Source: Bacillus badius NBRC 15713 | Lineage (GTDB): Bacteria > Bacillota > Bacilli > Bacillales > Domibacillaceae | Assembly (NCBI RefSeq): GCF_001591605.1 | Contig: NZ_BCVF01000028.1 | Location: 1 to 55,537 of the forward strand | Reading direction: 5' to 3' | DNA: 55,537 nt | Part shown: positions 8,924 to 17,921 of the stretch, in pieces | Layout of the letters: the number at the start of each line of letters is the position of its first letter | Position numbering within the stretch: the stretch's first letter is position 1 | Translations under genes and position numbers: made by a program | The notes under the pieces: model-generated | The model's input: only the letters and a program-made list of their open reading frames with translations | The model's database searches: none | Told to the model about the DNA's origin: nothing

Positions 8924-8972
8924 CAAATACATGGCGCCCCTTTAAAAGGGGTGCCATGTATTTGTTTTCTTT
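8924..8972 (+). terminator. Strong terminator after the M48 protease
   Basis: A stem of about 18 base pairs forms from CAAATACATGGC/CCCCTTT and AGGGG/GCCATGTATTTG, followed by TTTTCTTT. Confidence 0.9.
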
Positions 8973-9044
8973 GAGTCAGCCTCCGATTCCTAACTTATCG
9001 CCATAAGGGGAATTTAATATGAAAGAGGAGAGCATAAAGAAGGA

Positions 9045-9278
9045 TTAATTATTTTTAAATTGTTTCTCTAATTCGTTTAATTGCGCTGATAGTTCAATAA
9101 ATGACTGGCGATTTCCTTCATCCAAGGACTGATCGATCGCTTTCATCAGCTTTTGTTTTTCTTGTTTGAACAAAATGTCATTAAGCAAATTGTCGATGTA
9201 AGCAGCAGTTGCATTTTTCACTTGTTCACGCGGCATCGGGGACTTCATCATTTCGGCAAAATAATTATTGTTTTCCAT
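9045..9278 (-). CDS. IDEAL domain-containing small protein
   Basis: This gene encodes 77 residues. The C-terminal half (about 36-66: LFKQEKQKLMKAIDQSLDEG followed by NRQSFIELSAQL) matches the IDEAL domain, a short helical module of Bacillus proteins such as YpiB and YozD. The N-terminal part, MENNNYFAEMMKSPMP, is not recognised. The start is the second ATG of ATGAAAATG, because GAGGTGAT then falls at usable spacing. It is a lone cytoplasmic gene of unknown role, convergent with the protease upstream and divergent from the VTT gene. Confidence 0.8.
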   Translation of the reverse strand: MENNNYFAEMMKSPMPREQVKNATAAYIDNLLNDILFKQEKQKLMKAIDQSLDEGNRQSFIELSAQLNELEKQFKNN

Positions 9279-9485
9279 TTTCATCACCTCAGATACCTTT
9301 TTCTTATTATATGTGATACCCCGAAAGTAATCAACCAAAACTTTTAAAATATTTAGAAAATTATTTTTTAAGAGAATTACTTCAGCGGCTGCTTCTCTTT
9401 TGCTGCCAAGCCTCTTCAATGAAGCTGAGGCGCCAGTTATGGTAAAATAAGAAAAGCAAATATCAGTCGATACAAGGGGTATAAC

Positions 9486-10106
9486 ATGATGGATATAACG
9501 AGCCTGCGAGAGTGGTTTACAATTGAAAATATAATGGATGTTATTCATAAATATGAATCCTTCGGGCCGATTCCCGGCTTTTTCCTCCCGTTAATCGAAG
9601 CCTTCCTTCCTTTTTTGCCTCTGTTCGTTTTTGTGATGGCAAATGCCAGTGCTTTCGGGCTTTGGTGGGGATTCCTCTTATCGTGGGGAGGGTCTGTTAC
9701 CGGTGCCTTTCTTGTGTTTTTATTTGTACGAAACTACGGACAGCGCAAAGTGCTATCTTTTCTGCATAAGCACTCTCAAGTACAGAGGCTAATGGATTGG
9801 GTAGACCGGCACGGCTTTGGGCCTGTTTTTTTGCTCTTATGCTTTCCGTTTACTCCTTCAGCTGTAGTCAATATTGTTGCAGGATTATCGAATATTAGCA
9901 TCAGACAGTATTTGCTTGCAGTTATGGCGGGGAAAGTTGTAATGATTTTTTCGATCAGCTTTATCGGGTACGATCTCTTTGCATTAATCAAGCAGCCGGT
10001 CCGCACCGCGATTCTCGGCGGCGTCATTTTTATTTTGTGGGCAGCCGGCAAGCAGGTGGAGAGATACTTCAATAAAAAAGAAGGAAAAGAAAGGGAAAGG
10101 GGATAA
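9486..10106 (+). CDS. yhjE: TVP38/TMEM64 (VTT/DedA-like) membrane protein, YhjE-like
   Basis: This 206-residue integral membrane protein has about five hydrophobic segments and the VTT-domain core. Visible landmarks are LPLIEAFLPFLPLFVFVMANA, the GxxxSWGGSVTGA region and RHGFGPVFLLLCFPFTPSAVVNIVAGLSN. VTT/DedA proteins act in lipid flipping or membrane homeostasis; the substrate here cannot be assigned. AAGGGG precedes the ATG-ATG start. It stands directly upstream of addB but is separated from it by a hairpin terminator. Confidence 0.85.
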   Translation: MMDITSLREWFTIENIMDVIHKYESFGPIPGFFLPLIEAFLPFLPLFVFVMANASAFGLWWGFLLSWGGSVTGAFLVFLFVRNYGQRKVLSFLHKHSQVQRLMDWVDRHGFGPVFLLLCFPFTPSAVVNIVAGLSNISIRQYLLAVMAGKVVMIFSISFIGYDLFALIKQPVRTAILGGVIFILWAAGKQVERYFNKKEGKERERG

Positions 10107-10134
10107 AAGAGCTGGTTAATCTGCTCTTTTTTTA
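10105..10134 (+). terminator. Terminator between yhjE and addB
   Basis: AAAAGAGC pairs with GCTCTTTT and a T run follows. The stem begins within the yhjE stop codon. Confidence 0.8.
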
Positions 10135-10244
10135 ATTTCCTTTTTATTCAAGGAAGATGACAGAACGTATGATCTGTATTATGATAAAAGAATAACTTTG
10201 CAGCTGCAGACGACTTGTCTGAAATTTACTGGAGGGGAAAAGTT

Positions 10245-13200
10245 GTGTCTGTTCAATTTATCATTGGCCGGTCAGGTACCGGCAAAACGAAACAAATGCT
10301 TGAGACGATCAAAGGAAAAGTGATGGAAAAGCCGGCCGGCAATCCTATTATTTATCTTGTGCCGGAACAGATGACTTTCTTATCGGAATATACATTAGCC
10401 TCAGATCCAAAACTCGGCGGCATCATCCGAGCTCAAGTATATAGCTTTACGCGGCTTGCCTGGCGGGTGCTGCAGGAAACCGGGGGCATGAGCAGACGCC
10501 ACATTTCCTCTTCCGGTTTAAACATGCTCATCCGAAAAATTATTGAGGACAAGAAAGAGGAACTAAAAATATTTGCTGGAGCAGCTGGAAAGAACGGGTT
10601 TATCAGCCATGTGGAGAGTATGCTCACAGAATTTAAACGGTATTGCGTGACTCCGGAGGAATTGGCGGCAAAGCAGGAGGAGCTGGAGCGCAACGGAGGA
10701 GCCAAAGCGCTGAAAGATAAGCTCCACGACTTGCAAGCAATCTACAGCGATTTTGAAGAAGCGCTCATCGGCAAGTATGTTGATTCGGAGGATTATTTGA
10801 GTCTCTTGTCGGAAGCGGCTTCTGCGTCCGATTATATAAAGAAGGCGGAGGTATACGTTGATGGCTTTCACAGCTTTACTCCGCAGGAATATACGGTTCT
10901 CCTGCAGCTGATGAAACAGGCTAAGAAAGTAACGATTGCGCTAACAACTGATGCTCCGTTTCGTTTGGCTCCGCCTGAGGACACCCATTTATTCCGCCTG
11001 ACCGGTGATACCTACTTCAATGTATACAATTTAGCTATCGAAAACGGTATTCAAGTGGAAAAGGATATGATGTTGACGGCTGGAAAACGGCATAAAGAAG
11101 AGAGCCTAGCCCATTTAGAGGCATATTTCGACCGCCGGCCGCCTGTTCCATTTGAACCATCCAATAATCTTTGTCTGATTAGAGCGGCGAGCAGAAGAGC
11201 GGAAATTGAGGGGACAGCCCGGGAAATCCGGAGGCTTGCCCGCGAGCAAGGCCTGCGCTTTAAGCAAATGGCTGTACTTGTCCGGAATGGCAAAGATTAT
11301 CAGCAATTAGTGGAAACGATTTTCCGTGATTATGAGATTCCTTTTTTCATTGATCAAAAGCGTCCGATGATGAATCATCCGCTTATTGAGCTCATTCGCG
11401 CCACTTTCGAAGTGATTAATAGCAACTGGCGGTATGAATCAGTCTTTCGCGCAGTAAAAACGGATTTATTGTTTCCTGTAGATGCTAACTGGCAGGTGCT
11501 GCGTGAGAAAGCAGACCGGCTGGAAAACTATGTGCTTGCTTACGGAGTGAAGGGGGACCGCTGGACGGAAAAAGAGGATTGGAGCTATCGCCGTTTTAGA
11601 GGGCTGGAACAAGTGAACAAGGTGCAGACAGATGAAGAGAAGGCAATGGAGGCTGAGTTAAATGAAGTGAGGAAACTCTTGTCTGAACCCATTTCCCGGC
11701 TTTCGCGCAGGTTGAAGAAGGCAAAGACCGGCAAGGAATATGGTGAAGCTCTTTATTTGTATTTGGAGGAACTCCGGATTCCGGAAAAGCTGGAAACCTT
11801 CAGTATGGAAGCGGAAAGCAGAGGGGACTTGATAACAGCGAGGGAGCACAATCAGGCATGGAATGCAGTAATGGAAATGATTGATCAGTACGTGGAGGTG
11901 CTGGGTGACGAGAAAACGACGCTGAAGGACTTTTCTGTCATTGTGGATGCCGGACTGGAAGCGATGGAATTTGCTATTGTGCCGCCGGCTGCTGATCAAG
12001 TGACAGTAGCGAATTTGGAGCTGTCCCGCCTTGGAGAGATCGAAGCGGCTTTTGTTATTGGGATCAATGATGGAGTGCTGCCTGCCCGGCAAATGGAGGC
12101 CGGCATTTTGGCTGATGAAGACCGCGAGCGGCTGCTGGCAGGCGGAATGAAGCTTGCACTTAGCAGCCGGAGAAAAATGCTTGATGAAGAATTTACAGCT
12201 TACCGGGCATTTACTGTTTCAGCGAGACAGCTGTATCTTTCTTACCCTATTGCCGATGACGAAGGGAAGACGCTGCTGCCGTCTTTCTTTATTAAACGAA
12301 TCAAGGAATTGTTTCCGGCAATGAAGGAAAAATTGCTTGTCAATGAACCATCGGAGCTGGACGAAGGGGAGCAGCTTCAATATGTTTGCCATCCCAATCC
12401 GACTCTGTCTTATTTAACCTCCCAACTGCAATCCAAACGGCTTCATTATCCGATGTACGATTTTTGGTGGGATGTTTACAACTTCTATATAGATGATCCG
12501 AAGCAGAGGGAAAAAGCGAAACAGGTGCTGTCCAGCCTGTTTTACAGAAACGATACAGAGCAGCTTGATGAAACCACCAGCACGGAGTTATATGGGGAAG
12601 AAATACTGGCTAGCGTTACAAGAATGGAGATGTTTAACCGTTGCCCATTCTCTCATTTTGCCCAGCACGGCTTAAAGCTCAGAGAACGGGATATTTTCCG
12701 GCTCCAAGCGCCTGATATCGGCAATTTGTTTCATGGCGCTTTGAAGTGGATTGCTGATGAAGTGACGCGGCAAGGATTAAATTGGGCACAGCTGTCAAAA
12801 GCACAATGCCAGAAATTAGCAAGCGAGGCGGTTAAGCAGCTGGCACCGCAATTGCAAAATCAAATTTTGTTAAGCTCTAACCGTCATCTTTATTTGACAA
12901 GGAAGCTGGAGCAAATCATTGGACGGGCTTCCTATGCGCTGAGCGGGCAAGCGAAAGCGAGCGGATTTTCGCCTGTCGGTCTGGAGCTTGGCTTCGGTCC
13001 CGGGGAAAAGCTGCCGCCTTTGGCTTTTACATTGAAGAACGGCACGAAAATGGCGCTGGCCGGCCGCATTGACCGGGTGGATCAGGCTAAGGGCGAGGAT
13101 GGCATTTACTTGCGCGTCATTGATTATAAGTCGAGCGGGCGCGATTTGGATCTGACGGAGGTTTATTACGGAATTGCCCTGCAGATGCTGACCTATTTGG

Positions 13201-13724
13201 ATATCGTCTGGACTTATTCCTCGGAGCTGGTCGGAACAGAGGCTCATCCGGCAGGAGTGCTGTACTTTCATGTGCACAATCCTTTTATCAGCAGCAAAAA
13301 GCTATTAACCTTGGAAGAGATTGAGCGGGAATTATTTAAGAAGTTTAAGATGAGCGGCCTGATCCTCGGGGAAGAAGAATCGCTTCAGCTGATGGATGCC
13401 AATATTGGAGAAGGGGCATCTCCTATCATTCCTGTTTCTTACACGAAAAGCGGAAAGCTGGATAAAAGATTTTCTAAAACAGCGGACAGAAGGGTGTTTG
13501 ACGGGATGAGGCAGCATGTGCGGCGGCTATATCAGCAGTCAGGTGATGAAATTGTCAGCGGTAAAGTGAATATCGATCCTTACCAATATAAAGACAGTAC
13601 GCCATGCAACTTTTGTTCATACCGCCCGGTTTGCCAGTTTGATGAGACCCTTGAAGAGAATAACTACCGGCTGATCGTGCCGAAAAAAGATATTTTGGAA
13701 GATTTAAAGGAAGGGGGCAGCTAA
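10245..13724 (+). CDS. addB: ATP-dependent helicase/deoxyribonuclease subunit AddB
   Basis: This 1159-residue protein (B. subtilis AddB: 1166) is one half of the RecBCD-equivalent that resects double-strand ends up to Chi. It shows a Walker A GRSGTGKT at residues 8-15, a RecB-type nuclease motif VIDYKSS with D960, and the four cysteines of the iron-sulfur cluster (C800, then C1121, C1124 and C1130 in PCNFCSYRPVC). These pin the nuclease domain as in the B. subtilis protein. The start is GTG 10245, seven bases after GGAGGGG; the longer frame overlaps that ribosome site. addA follows three bases after the stop. Confidence 0.97.
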   Translation: MSVQFIIGRSGTGKTKQMLETIKGKVMEKPAGNPIIYLVPEQMTFLSEYTLASDPKLGGIIRAQVYSFTRLAWRVLQETGGMSRRHISSSGLNMLIRKIIEDKKEELKIFAGAAGKNGFISHVESMLTEFKRYCVTPEELAAKQEELERNGGAKALKDKLHDLQAIYSDFEEALIGKYVDSEDYLSLLSEAASASDYIKKAEVYVDGFHSFTPQEYTVLLQLMKQAKKVTIALTTDAPFRLAPPEDTHLFRLTGDTYFNVYNLAIENGIQVEKDMMLTAGKRHKEESLAHLEAYFDRRPPVPFEPSNNLCLIRAASRRAEIEGTAREIRRLAREQGLRFKQMAVLVRNGKDYQQLVETIFRDYEIPFFIDQKRPMMNHPLIELIRATFEVINSNWRYESVFRAVKTDLLFPVDANWQVLREKADRLENYVLAYGVKGDRWTEKEDWSYRRFRGLEQVNKVQTDEEKAMEAELNEVRKLLSEPISRLSRRLKKAKTGKEYGEALYLYLEELRIPEKLETFSMEAESRGDLITAREHNQAWNAVMEMIDQYVEVLGDEKTTLKDFSVIVDAGLEAMEFAIVPPAADQVTVANLELSRLGEIEAAFVIGINDGVLPARQMEAGILADEDRERLLAGGMKLALSSRRKMLDEEFTAYRAFTVSARQLYLSYPIADDEGKTLLPSFFIKRIKELFPAMKEKLLVNEPSELDEGEQLQYVCHPNPTLSYLTSQLQSKRLHYPMYDFWWDVYNFYIDDPKQREKAKQVLSSLFYRNDTEQLDETTSTELYGEEILASVTRMEMFNRCPFSHFAQHGLKLRERDIFRLQAPDIGNLFHGALKWIADEVTRQGLNWAQLSKAQCQKLASEAVKQLAPQLQNQILLSSNRHLYLTRKLEQIIGRASYALSGQAKASGFSPVGLELGFGPGEKLPPLAFTLKNGTKMALAGRIDRVDQAKGEDGIYLRVIDYKSSGRDLDLTEVYYGIALQMLTYLDIVWTYSSELVGTEAHPAGVLYFHVHNPFISSKKLLTLEEIERELFKKFKMSGLILGEEESLQLMDANIGEGASPIIPVSYTKSGKLDKRFSKTADRRVFDGMRQHVRRLYQQSGDEIVSGKVNIDPYQYKDSTPCNFCSYRPVCQFDETLEENNYRLIVPKKDILEDLKEGGS

Positions 13725-13727
13725 CAT

Positions 13728-16700
13728 ATGAAGGAGCTGATCATACCTGATAAACCGAAAGATGTATCCTGGACGGATGACCAGTGGAAGGCGATCACCG
13801 CAGAAGGGCGCGATATCCTCGTTGCGGCTGCTGCCGGCTCAGGAAAGACAGCTGTTCTTGTTGAACGGATTATTCGCAAAATTATTGATAAAGAAGCACC
13901 GATAAATATCGACGAGCTGCTAATTGTCACATTTACCAATGCGGCGGCAGCTGAAATGCGCCACCGGATCGGCACAGCACTAGAAGCAGAAATGGAGAAA
14001 GATCCGTCATCTAATCATTTGCGCCGGCAGTTGACCTTATTAAATAAGGCGCCTATTTCTACTCTCCACTCTTTCTGTCTGGAAGTCATCCGCAAATATT
14101 ATTATTTAATTGATGTGGACCCTGCTTTTAGAATTGCTGATGAAGGGGAGCTGGCCTTGCTGCGGGAAGAAGTACTCGATGATTTTATGGAAGAAGAGTA
14201 TGGCAGAGAAGGCAATGAAGGGTTTTACCAGCTTGTTGATACATTCTCAAGTGACCGCAGCGATGAAGAGCTGCAAAAAATGATCCAGACGCTGTATGAC
14301 TTTGCGCAGTCCCATCCGAGACCTGATGAGTGGCTGGAGGGGCTTTCACAAATGTATGACGAAAGCGGCAGCGGGGGAATCGATCAGCTGCCGTTTATGG
14401 AGGCTTTAAATTTTTATATTGAGCTGCAGCTTGAAGCTGCTGAAGAAATGCTCGCGGAGTGCCTGCAGATGGCCCAGATGCCTGGCGGCCCAGCTCCCCG
14501 TGAAGAAATGTTTACTGTCGAGCGGCAAACCATCTTGAGGCTTCAAGAAGCGCTTCCTTCTTGGGAGAAGCTCTATGAAGAAATGCAAAAAGTAGAGTTT
14601 AAGACGCTGAAAAGCTACAAGGGAGAAGCATATGACGAAGAATTGAAGGAGCAATCCAAGCAGCTGCGCACGGAAGCAAAAAAGATTGTTGAAAAGCTGA
14701 AAGAAGAATATTTCTCGCATCAACCGGCAAGCTATATTAGCAGCATGAAAGAGATGAAGGAACTGATTGCTGCGCTTGCTCGCTTGGTCGGAAGATTTGC
14801 TGGCAAGTTTCAGGCTGTGAAACGCGAAAAAGGAATCGTTGATTTTAGTGATTTAGAGCATTTAGCGCTAGCTATTTTAACTGGAGAGGAAGGCGGTCCT
14901 TCTGAAGCAGCCCAAGCTTATCAGGAGCAATTTAAAGAGATTTTCCTCGATGAATACCAGGATTTTAATATTGTTCAAGAATCGATCATTCAGCTCGTAA
15001 AAACAGGAGATGAAGAGAACGGCAATGTCTTTATGGTCGGGGATGTAAAGCAAAGTATTTACCGTTTCCGCCAAGCAGAGCCTAATTTGTTTTTGAGCAA
15101 GTATCGGCGCTTTTCAACAGACGGCCAATCTAGCGGCTTGCGCATTGATTTATCGCAAAACTTCCGCAGCCGTGCAGAAGTGCTGGCGGGCACAAACTTT
15201 CTGTTCAAGCAGATTATGGATGTGAAAATTGGCGAAATTGAATATGACCGTCAAGCTGAATTGGTGAAGGGAGCCGCTTATCCGGAAGAGAAGCCGTTTC
15301 CGGTGGAGGTGACGATTATCGACCAGGAAGCGGCAGGGCAGTCCGAGGATCCTGATATGAAAGACGCGGCCCAGTCTGAGCTTGAGGCGAGATGGATAGC
15401 CGGGAAAATCAAGGATCTTGTCGAGTCTAGACATCCTGTCTATGATCCGAAAACTGAAAGTGAGCGGCCGGTTGAATATCGCGATATCGTCATCTTGCTG
15501 CGTTCGATGACGTGGGCCGGTGTAATCAAGGAAGAATTTAAGCGCACCGGCATTCCGCTTCACGCAAAAGTTGCTGGCGGCTATTTCCAAACGATGGAGA
15601 TTGCTGTCATGCTTTCTTTGCTGAAGGTCATCGACAATCCGTACCAAGATATTCCGCTCGCTTCCGTGCTGCGCTCTCCCATTATGCGCTGTACGGAAAA
15701 CGATCTTGCTGTTATCCGGCTGGCCTCCAAGTCAGGCTCTTACTATGAAGCAGCGAAGGCGTTTGCGGCATCCCGGCCGGAAGCGCGTTATGAGGAACTG
15801 CATGAGAAGGTGAGCAAGTTTCTTGAACAGTTAGCCGAGTGGCGTTCGCTTAGCCGCTATCAAGCTTTGTCTGCTCTCGTATGGCAGCTGTATCATGACA
15901 CCCATTTTTATGATTTTGTGGGCGGCATGCCGGGCGGAAAGCAGCGCCAGGCAAACTTGCGCGCCTTATATGACCGGGTGCGGCAATACGAAGAAACTTC
16001 TTTTCGGGGATTATTCCGCTTTCTCCGCTTTGTGGAACGGATGCAGGAACGCGGAGAAGACCTTGGGGAGGCCGGCGCTTTAAGTGATCAGGAAGATGTC
16101 GTCCGCCTGATGACGATCCACGCTTCGAAAGGGCTGGAGTTTCCTGTTGTTTTCGTCGCCGGCTTGAACCGGTCGTTTAATATGACGGATTTGAATAAGA
16201 GCTATTTGCTTGATAAAGAGCTCGGCATTGGCACTAAATATGTGAATGCGGAAAAGAGAATCAGCTATCCGTCATTGCCGCAGCTGGCATTAAAGCGTAA
16301 AAAACGATTTGAGCTGCTTGCTGAAGAAATGCGTGTTTTATACGTGGCGTTAACGAGGGCAAAGGAAAAGCTGTTCTTGCTCGGTTCAGTGAAAAGCGCA
16401 GCTAAAGAAGCGGCCAAGTGGGAAAGGGCTGCGCGGCATCCGGATTGGCTTTTGGGCAGTGCAGCGAGAGTTTCGGCTAAATCTTATCTTGATTGGGTTG
16501 GTCCGGCGCTCGTCCGCCATCTTGATTATACAAAAGCGGAGCAAACCCGTCCTTCTGTGTTTGTGGATCATCCGTCAAGATGGTCCATTCAAACCGTCGA
16601 CGCGGAGGCATTGCAGCCGGCATCGCTTGAGCAGACTGAGGCAAACGGCGGTTTGCTTGAAAGGGTGCAAGCTTTTGAGCCCGTGCCTGCTTCTTCATCC

Positions 16701-17432
16701 TTTAAAGAGGAAATAACAGCGCGGATGAATTGGGCCTATGAATATGAAGCTGCCACTCACTTGCGGTCGAAGCAGTCTGTGTCCGATTTAAAACGGATGA
16801 ATGAGATTTTCAATGAGGGAGCAGACAATGACCTTGCCCGCCATTATCAGCGTCCGGTTTTTCGCCGTCCGTCCTTTATGCAGACAAAGTCGATGACACC
16901 GGCTGAGGCCGGAACAGCTCTTCACACGGTGATGCAGCATGTGCCGCTTCAGGAAGCTCCAGATGCGGCAGAGGTCGGGCAGCTGTTGCGCACGCTCGTT
17001 GCCCGCGAATTGCTGACAGAAGAGCAAGCCGCGTCTGTTGATCCGGAAAAGATAGCTTTCTTTTTCCGTACAGATATTGGCCGGGAGCTGCTGCAGGCGG
17101 AAGAGATTCACCGGGAAACACCATTTAATATGGCTATAGATGCCGGTGAGATTTATCCTGATTGGAAAGGTCCTGAAGAAGCAGTTTTAGTTCAGGGTGT
17201 GATTGATTGTTTATTTGAAAAAGATGGAAAGCTATATTTGCTTGATTATAAAACCGATCAAATTACAGGCCGCTTTCCTGGAGGCATGGAACAAGCCCGT
17301 CCTCTTTTAAAGAAGCGTTATGAGGTGCAAATTCAATTGTATGCCCAGGCTGTAGAACGCATCTGGAAGCGAAAAGTAGATTATAAGCTCCTGTTCTTTT
17401 TTGATGGAGGCTATCTGCTTCCGATTGAATAA
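13728..17432 (+). CDS. addA: ATP-dependent helicase/nuclease subunit AddA
   Basis: This 1234-residue UvrD-family helicase with a C-terminal RecB-type nuclease is the partner of AddB. Visible are Walker A AAAGSGKT (34-41), the motif Ia-like TFTNAAAAEM, Walker B IFLDEYQDFN, motif III VGDVKQSIYRFRQAEP, motif V MTIHASKGLEFPVVF, motif VI RVLYVALTRAKEKL and the nuclease motif LLDYKTD with D1173. Its length matches the family (1232 in B. subtilis). AAGGGGG inside the end of addB serves as ribosome site, and the pair is translationally coupled. The sbcDC genes that follow in B. subtilis are absent; a terminator, a repeat and an IS remnant follow instead. Confidence 0.97.
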   Translation: MKELIIPDKPKDVSWTDDQWKAITAEGRDILVAAAAGSGKTAVLVERIIRKIIDKEAPINIDELLIVTFTNAAAAEMRHRIGTALEAEMEKDPSSNHLRRQLTLLNKAPISTLHSFCLEVIRKYYYLIDVDPAFRIADEGELALLREEVLDDFMEEEYGREGNEGFYQLVDTFSSDRSDEELQKMIQTLYDFAQSHPRPDEWLEGLSQMYDESGSGGIDQLPFMEALNFYIELQLEAAEEMLAECLQMAQMPGGPAPREEMFTVERQTILRLQEALPSWEKLYEEMQKVEFKTLKSYKGEAYDEELKEQSKQLRTEAKKIVEKLKEEYFSHQPASYISSMKEMKELIAALARLVGRFAGKFQAVKREKGIVDFSDLEHLALAILTGEEGGPSEAAQAYQEQFKEIFLDEYQDFNIVQESIIQLVKTGDEENGNVFMVGDVKQSIYRFRQAEPNLFLSKYRRFSTDGQSSGLRIDLSQNFRSRAEVLAGTNFLFKQIMDVKIGEIEYDRQAELVKGAAYPEEKPFPVEVTIIDQEAAGQSEDPDMKDAAQSELEARWIAGKIKDLVESRHPVYDPKTESERPVEYRDIVILLRSMTWAGVIKEEFKRTGIPLHAKVAGGYFQTMEIAVMLSLLKVIDNPYQDIPLASVLRSPIMRCTENDLAVIRLASKSGSYYEAAKAFAASRPEARYEELHEKVSKFLEQLAEWRSLSRYQALSALVWQLYHDTHFYDFVGGMPGGKQRQANLRALYDRVRQYEETSFRGLFRFLRFVERMQERGEDLGEAGALSDQEDVVRLMTIHASKGLEFPVVFVAGLNRSFNMTDLNKSYLLDKELGIGTKYVNAEKRISYPSLPQLALKRKKRFELLAEEMRVLYVALTRAKEKLFLLGSVKSAAKEAAKWERAARHPDWLLGSAARVSAKSYLDWVGPALVRHLDYTKAEQTRPSVFVDHPSRWSIQTVDAEALQPASLEQTEANGGLLERVQAFEPVPASSSFKEEITARMNWAYEYEAATHLRSKQSVSDLKRMNEIFNEGADNDLARHYQRPVFRRPSFMQTKSMTPAEAGTALHTVMQHVPLQEAPDAAEVGQLLRTLVARELLTEEQAASVDPEKIAFFFRTDIGRELLQAEEIHRETPFNMAIDAGEIYPDWKGPEEAVLVQGVIDCLFEKDGKLYLLDYKTDQITGRFPGGMEQARPLLKKRYEVQIQLYAQAVERIWKRKVDYKLLFFFDGGYLLPIE

Positions 17433-17464
17433 CTACCAAAACTGTCCCCAGTGCGGGGCAGCTT

Positions 17465-17520
17465 AGCCTGCAGACAAACTCAATGAAAATGGCGGTTTGT
17501 CTGCAGGCTTTTTTATTTTG
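17465..17520 (+). terminator. Terminator of addBA
   Basis: AGCCTGCAGACAAAC (17465-17479) pairs perfectly with GTTTGTCTGCAGGCT (17495-17509), followed by TTTTTATTTT. Confidence 0.92.
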
Positions 17521-17535
17521 CTTGTGGATGGAAGC

Positions 17536-17668
17536 TGTTGATTTCCATTCCAGGCGCTTCGCTTTCCGCGGAACGGGCGGTGAGCCTCCTCAGCGCCAAG
17601 GCACCTGCGGGGTCTCCCCTGTCCCGCTGATTCCGCAGGAGTCTTCGCGCCTTCCATTCCAATCAACA
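17536..17668. repeat. Full-length intergenic repeat, 133 bp, with terminal inverted ends (copy 2)
   Basis: The element is bounded by TGTTGATT (17536-17543) and its inverse AATCAACA (17661-17668), with GGCGC/GCGCC just inside. The GC-rich middle contains a hairpin of CCTGCGG with CCGCAGG. Elements of this composition (a CTTTCCGCGG start and a CGCAGGAGTC end) are, as I recall, dispersed in many Bacillaceae intergenic regions. It lacks an open reading frame. Partial copies lie at 1-15 and 55313-55374. Confidence 0.8.
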
Positions 17669-17815
17669 GAGTGGACAAAGTTAGGATAGACGTACAAAGC
17701 GTTTGGACTTTTGAAGCGCAGCCTAAGCCAACGGGACCAATTAGACAGGGTCACTCTAGATCAGCTTGTACCAGAGAATCATCTGGGTCGTAAAATGGAG
17801 GAAGCGATGGCCTGC
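17669..17815 (+). mobile_element. IS1182-type transposase remnant (second copy, decayed)
   Basis: The sequence aligns with 16-170 of the window: TTAGGATAGAYGYACAAARCG, then codons reading SQRDQLDRVTLDQLVPENHL and GRKMEEAM, then a stop soon after the similarity ends. The start codon equivalent to position 38 is changed (ACG for ATG) and only about 30 codons survive. It sits immediately after the right end of the repeat, with 61 bases between repeat end and the conserved QRD codons, against 74 at copy 1. Confidence 0.75.
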
Positions 17816-17921
17816 TGATGGCTGCAGGTGTTCTTTGCAGGAGCGCTTTTTGACGAGACGATCTTTTGTAGTAATGGTATGATGAGAACGATGATGCAAA
17901 GAAGAAGGGAGAAAGACAGGT
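17816..17921. other. Intergenic stretch before the DUF418 gene
   Basis: This is unique sequence between the IS remnant and the DUF418 start. I see no clear promoter; an AGAAGGGAG-type ribosome site lies at its 3' end. Confidence 0.4.
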
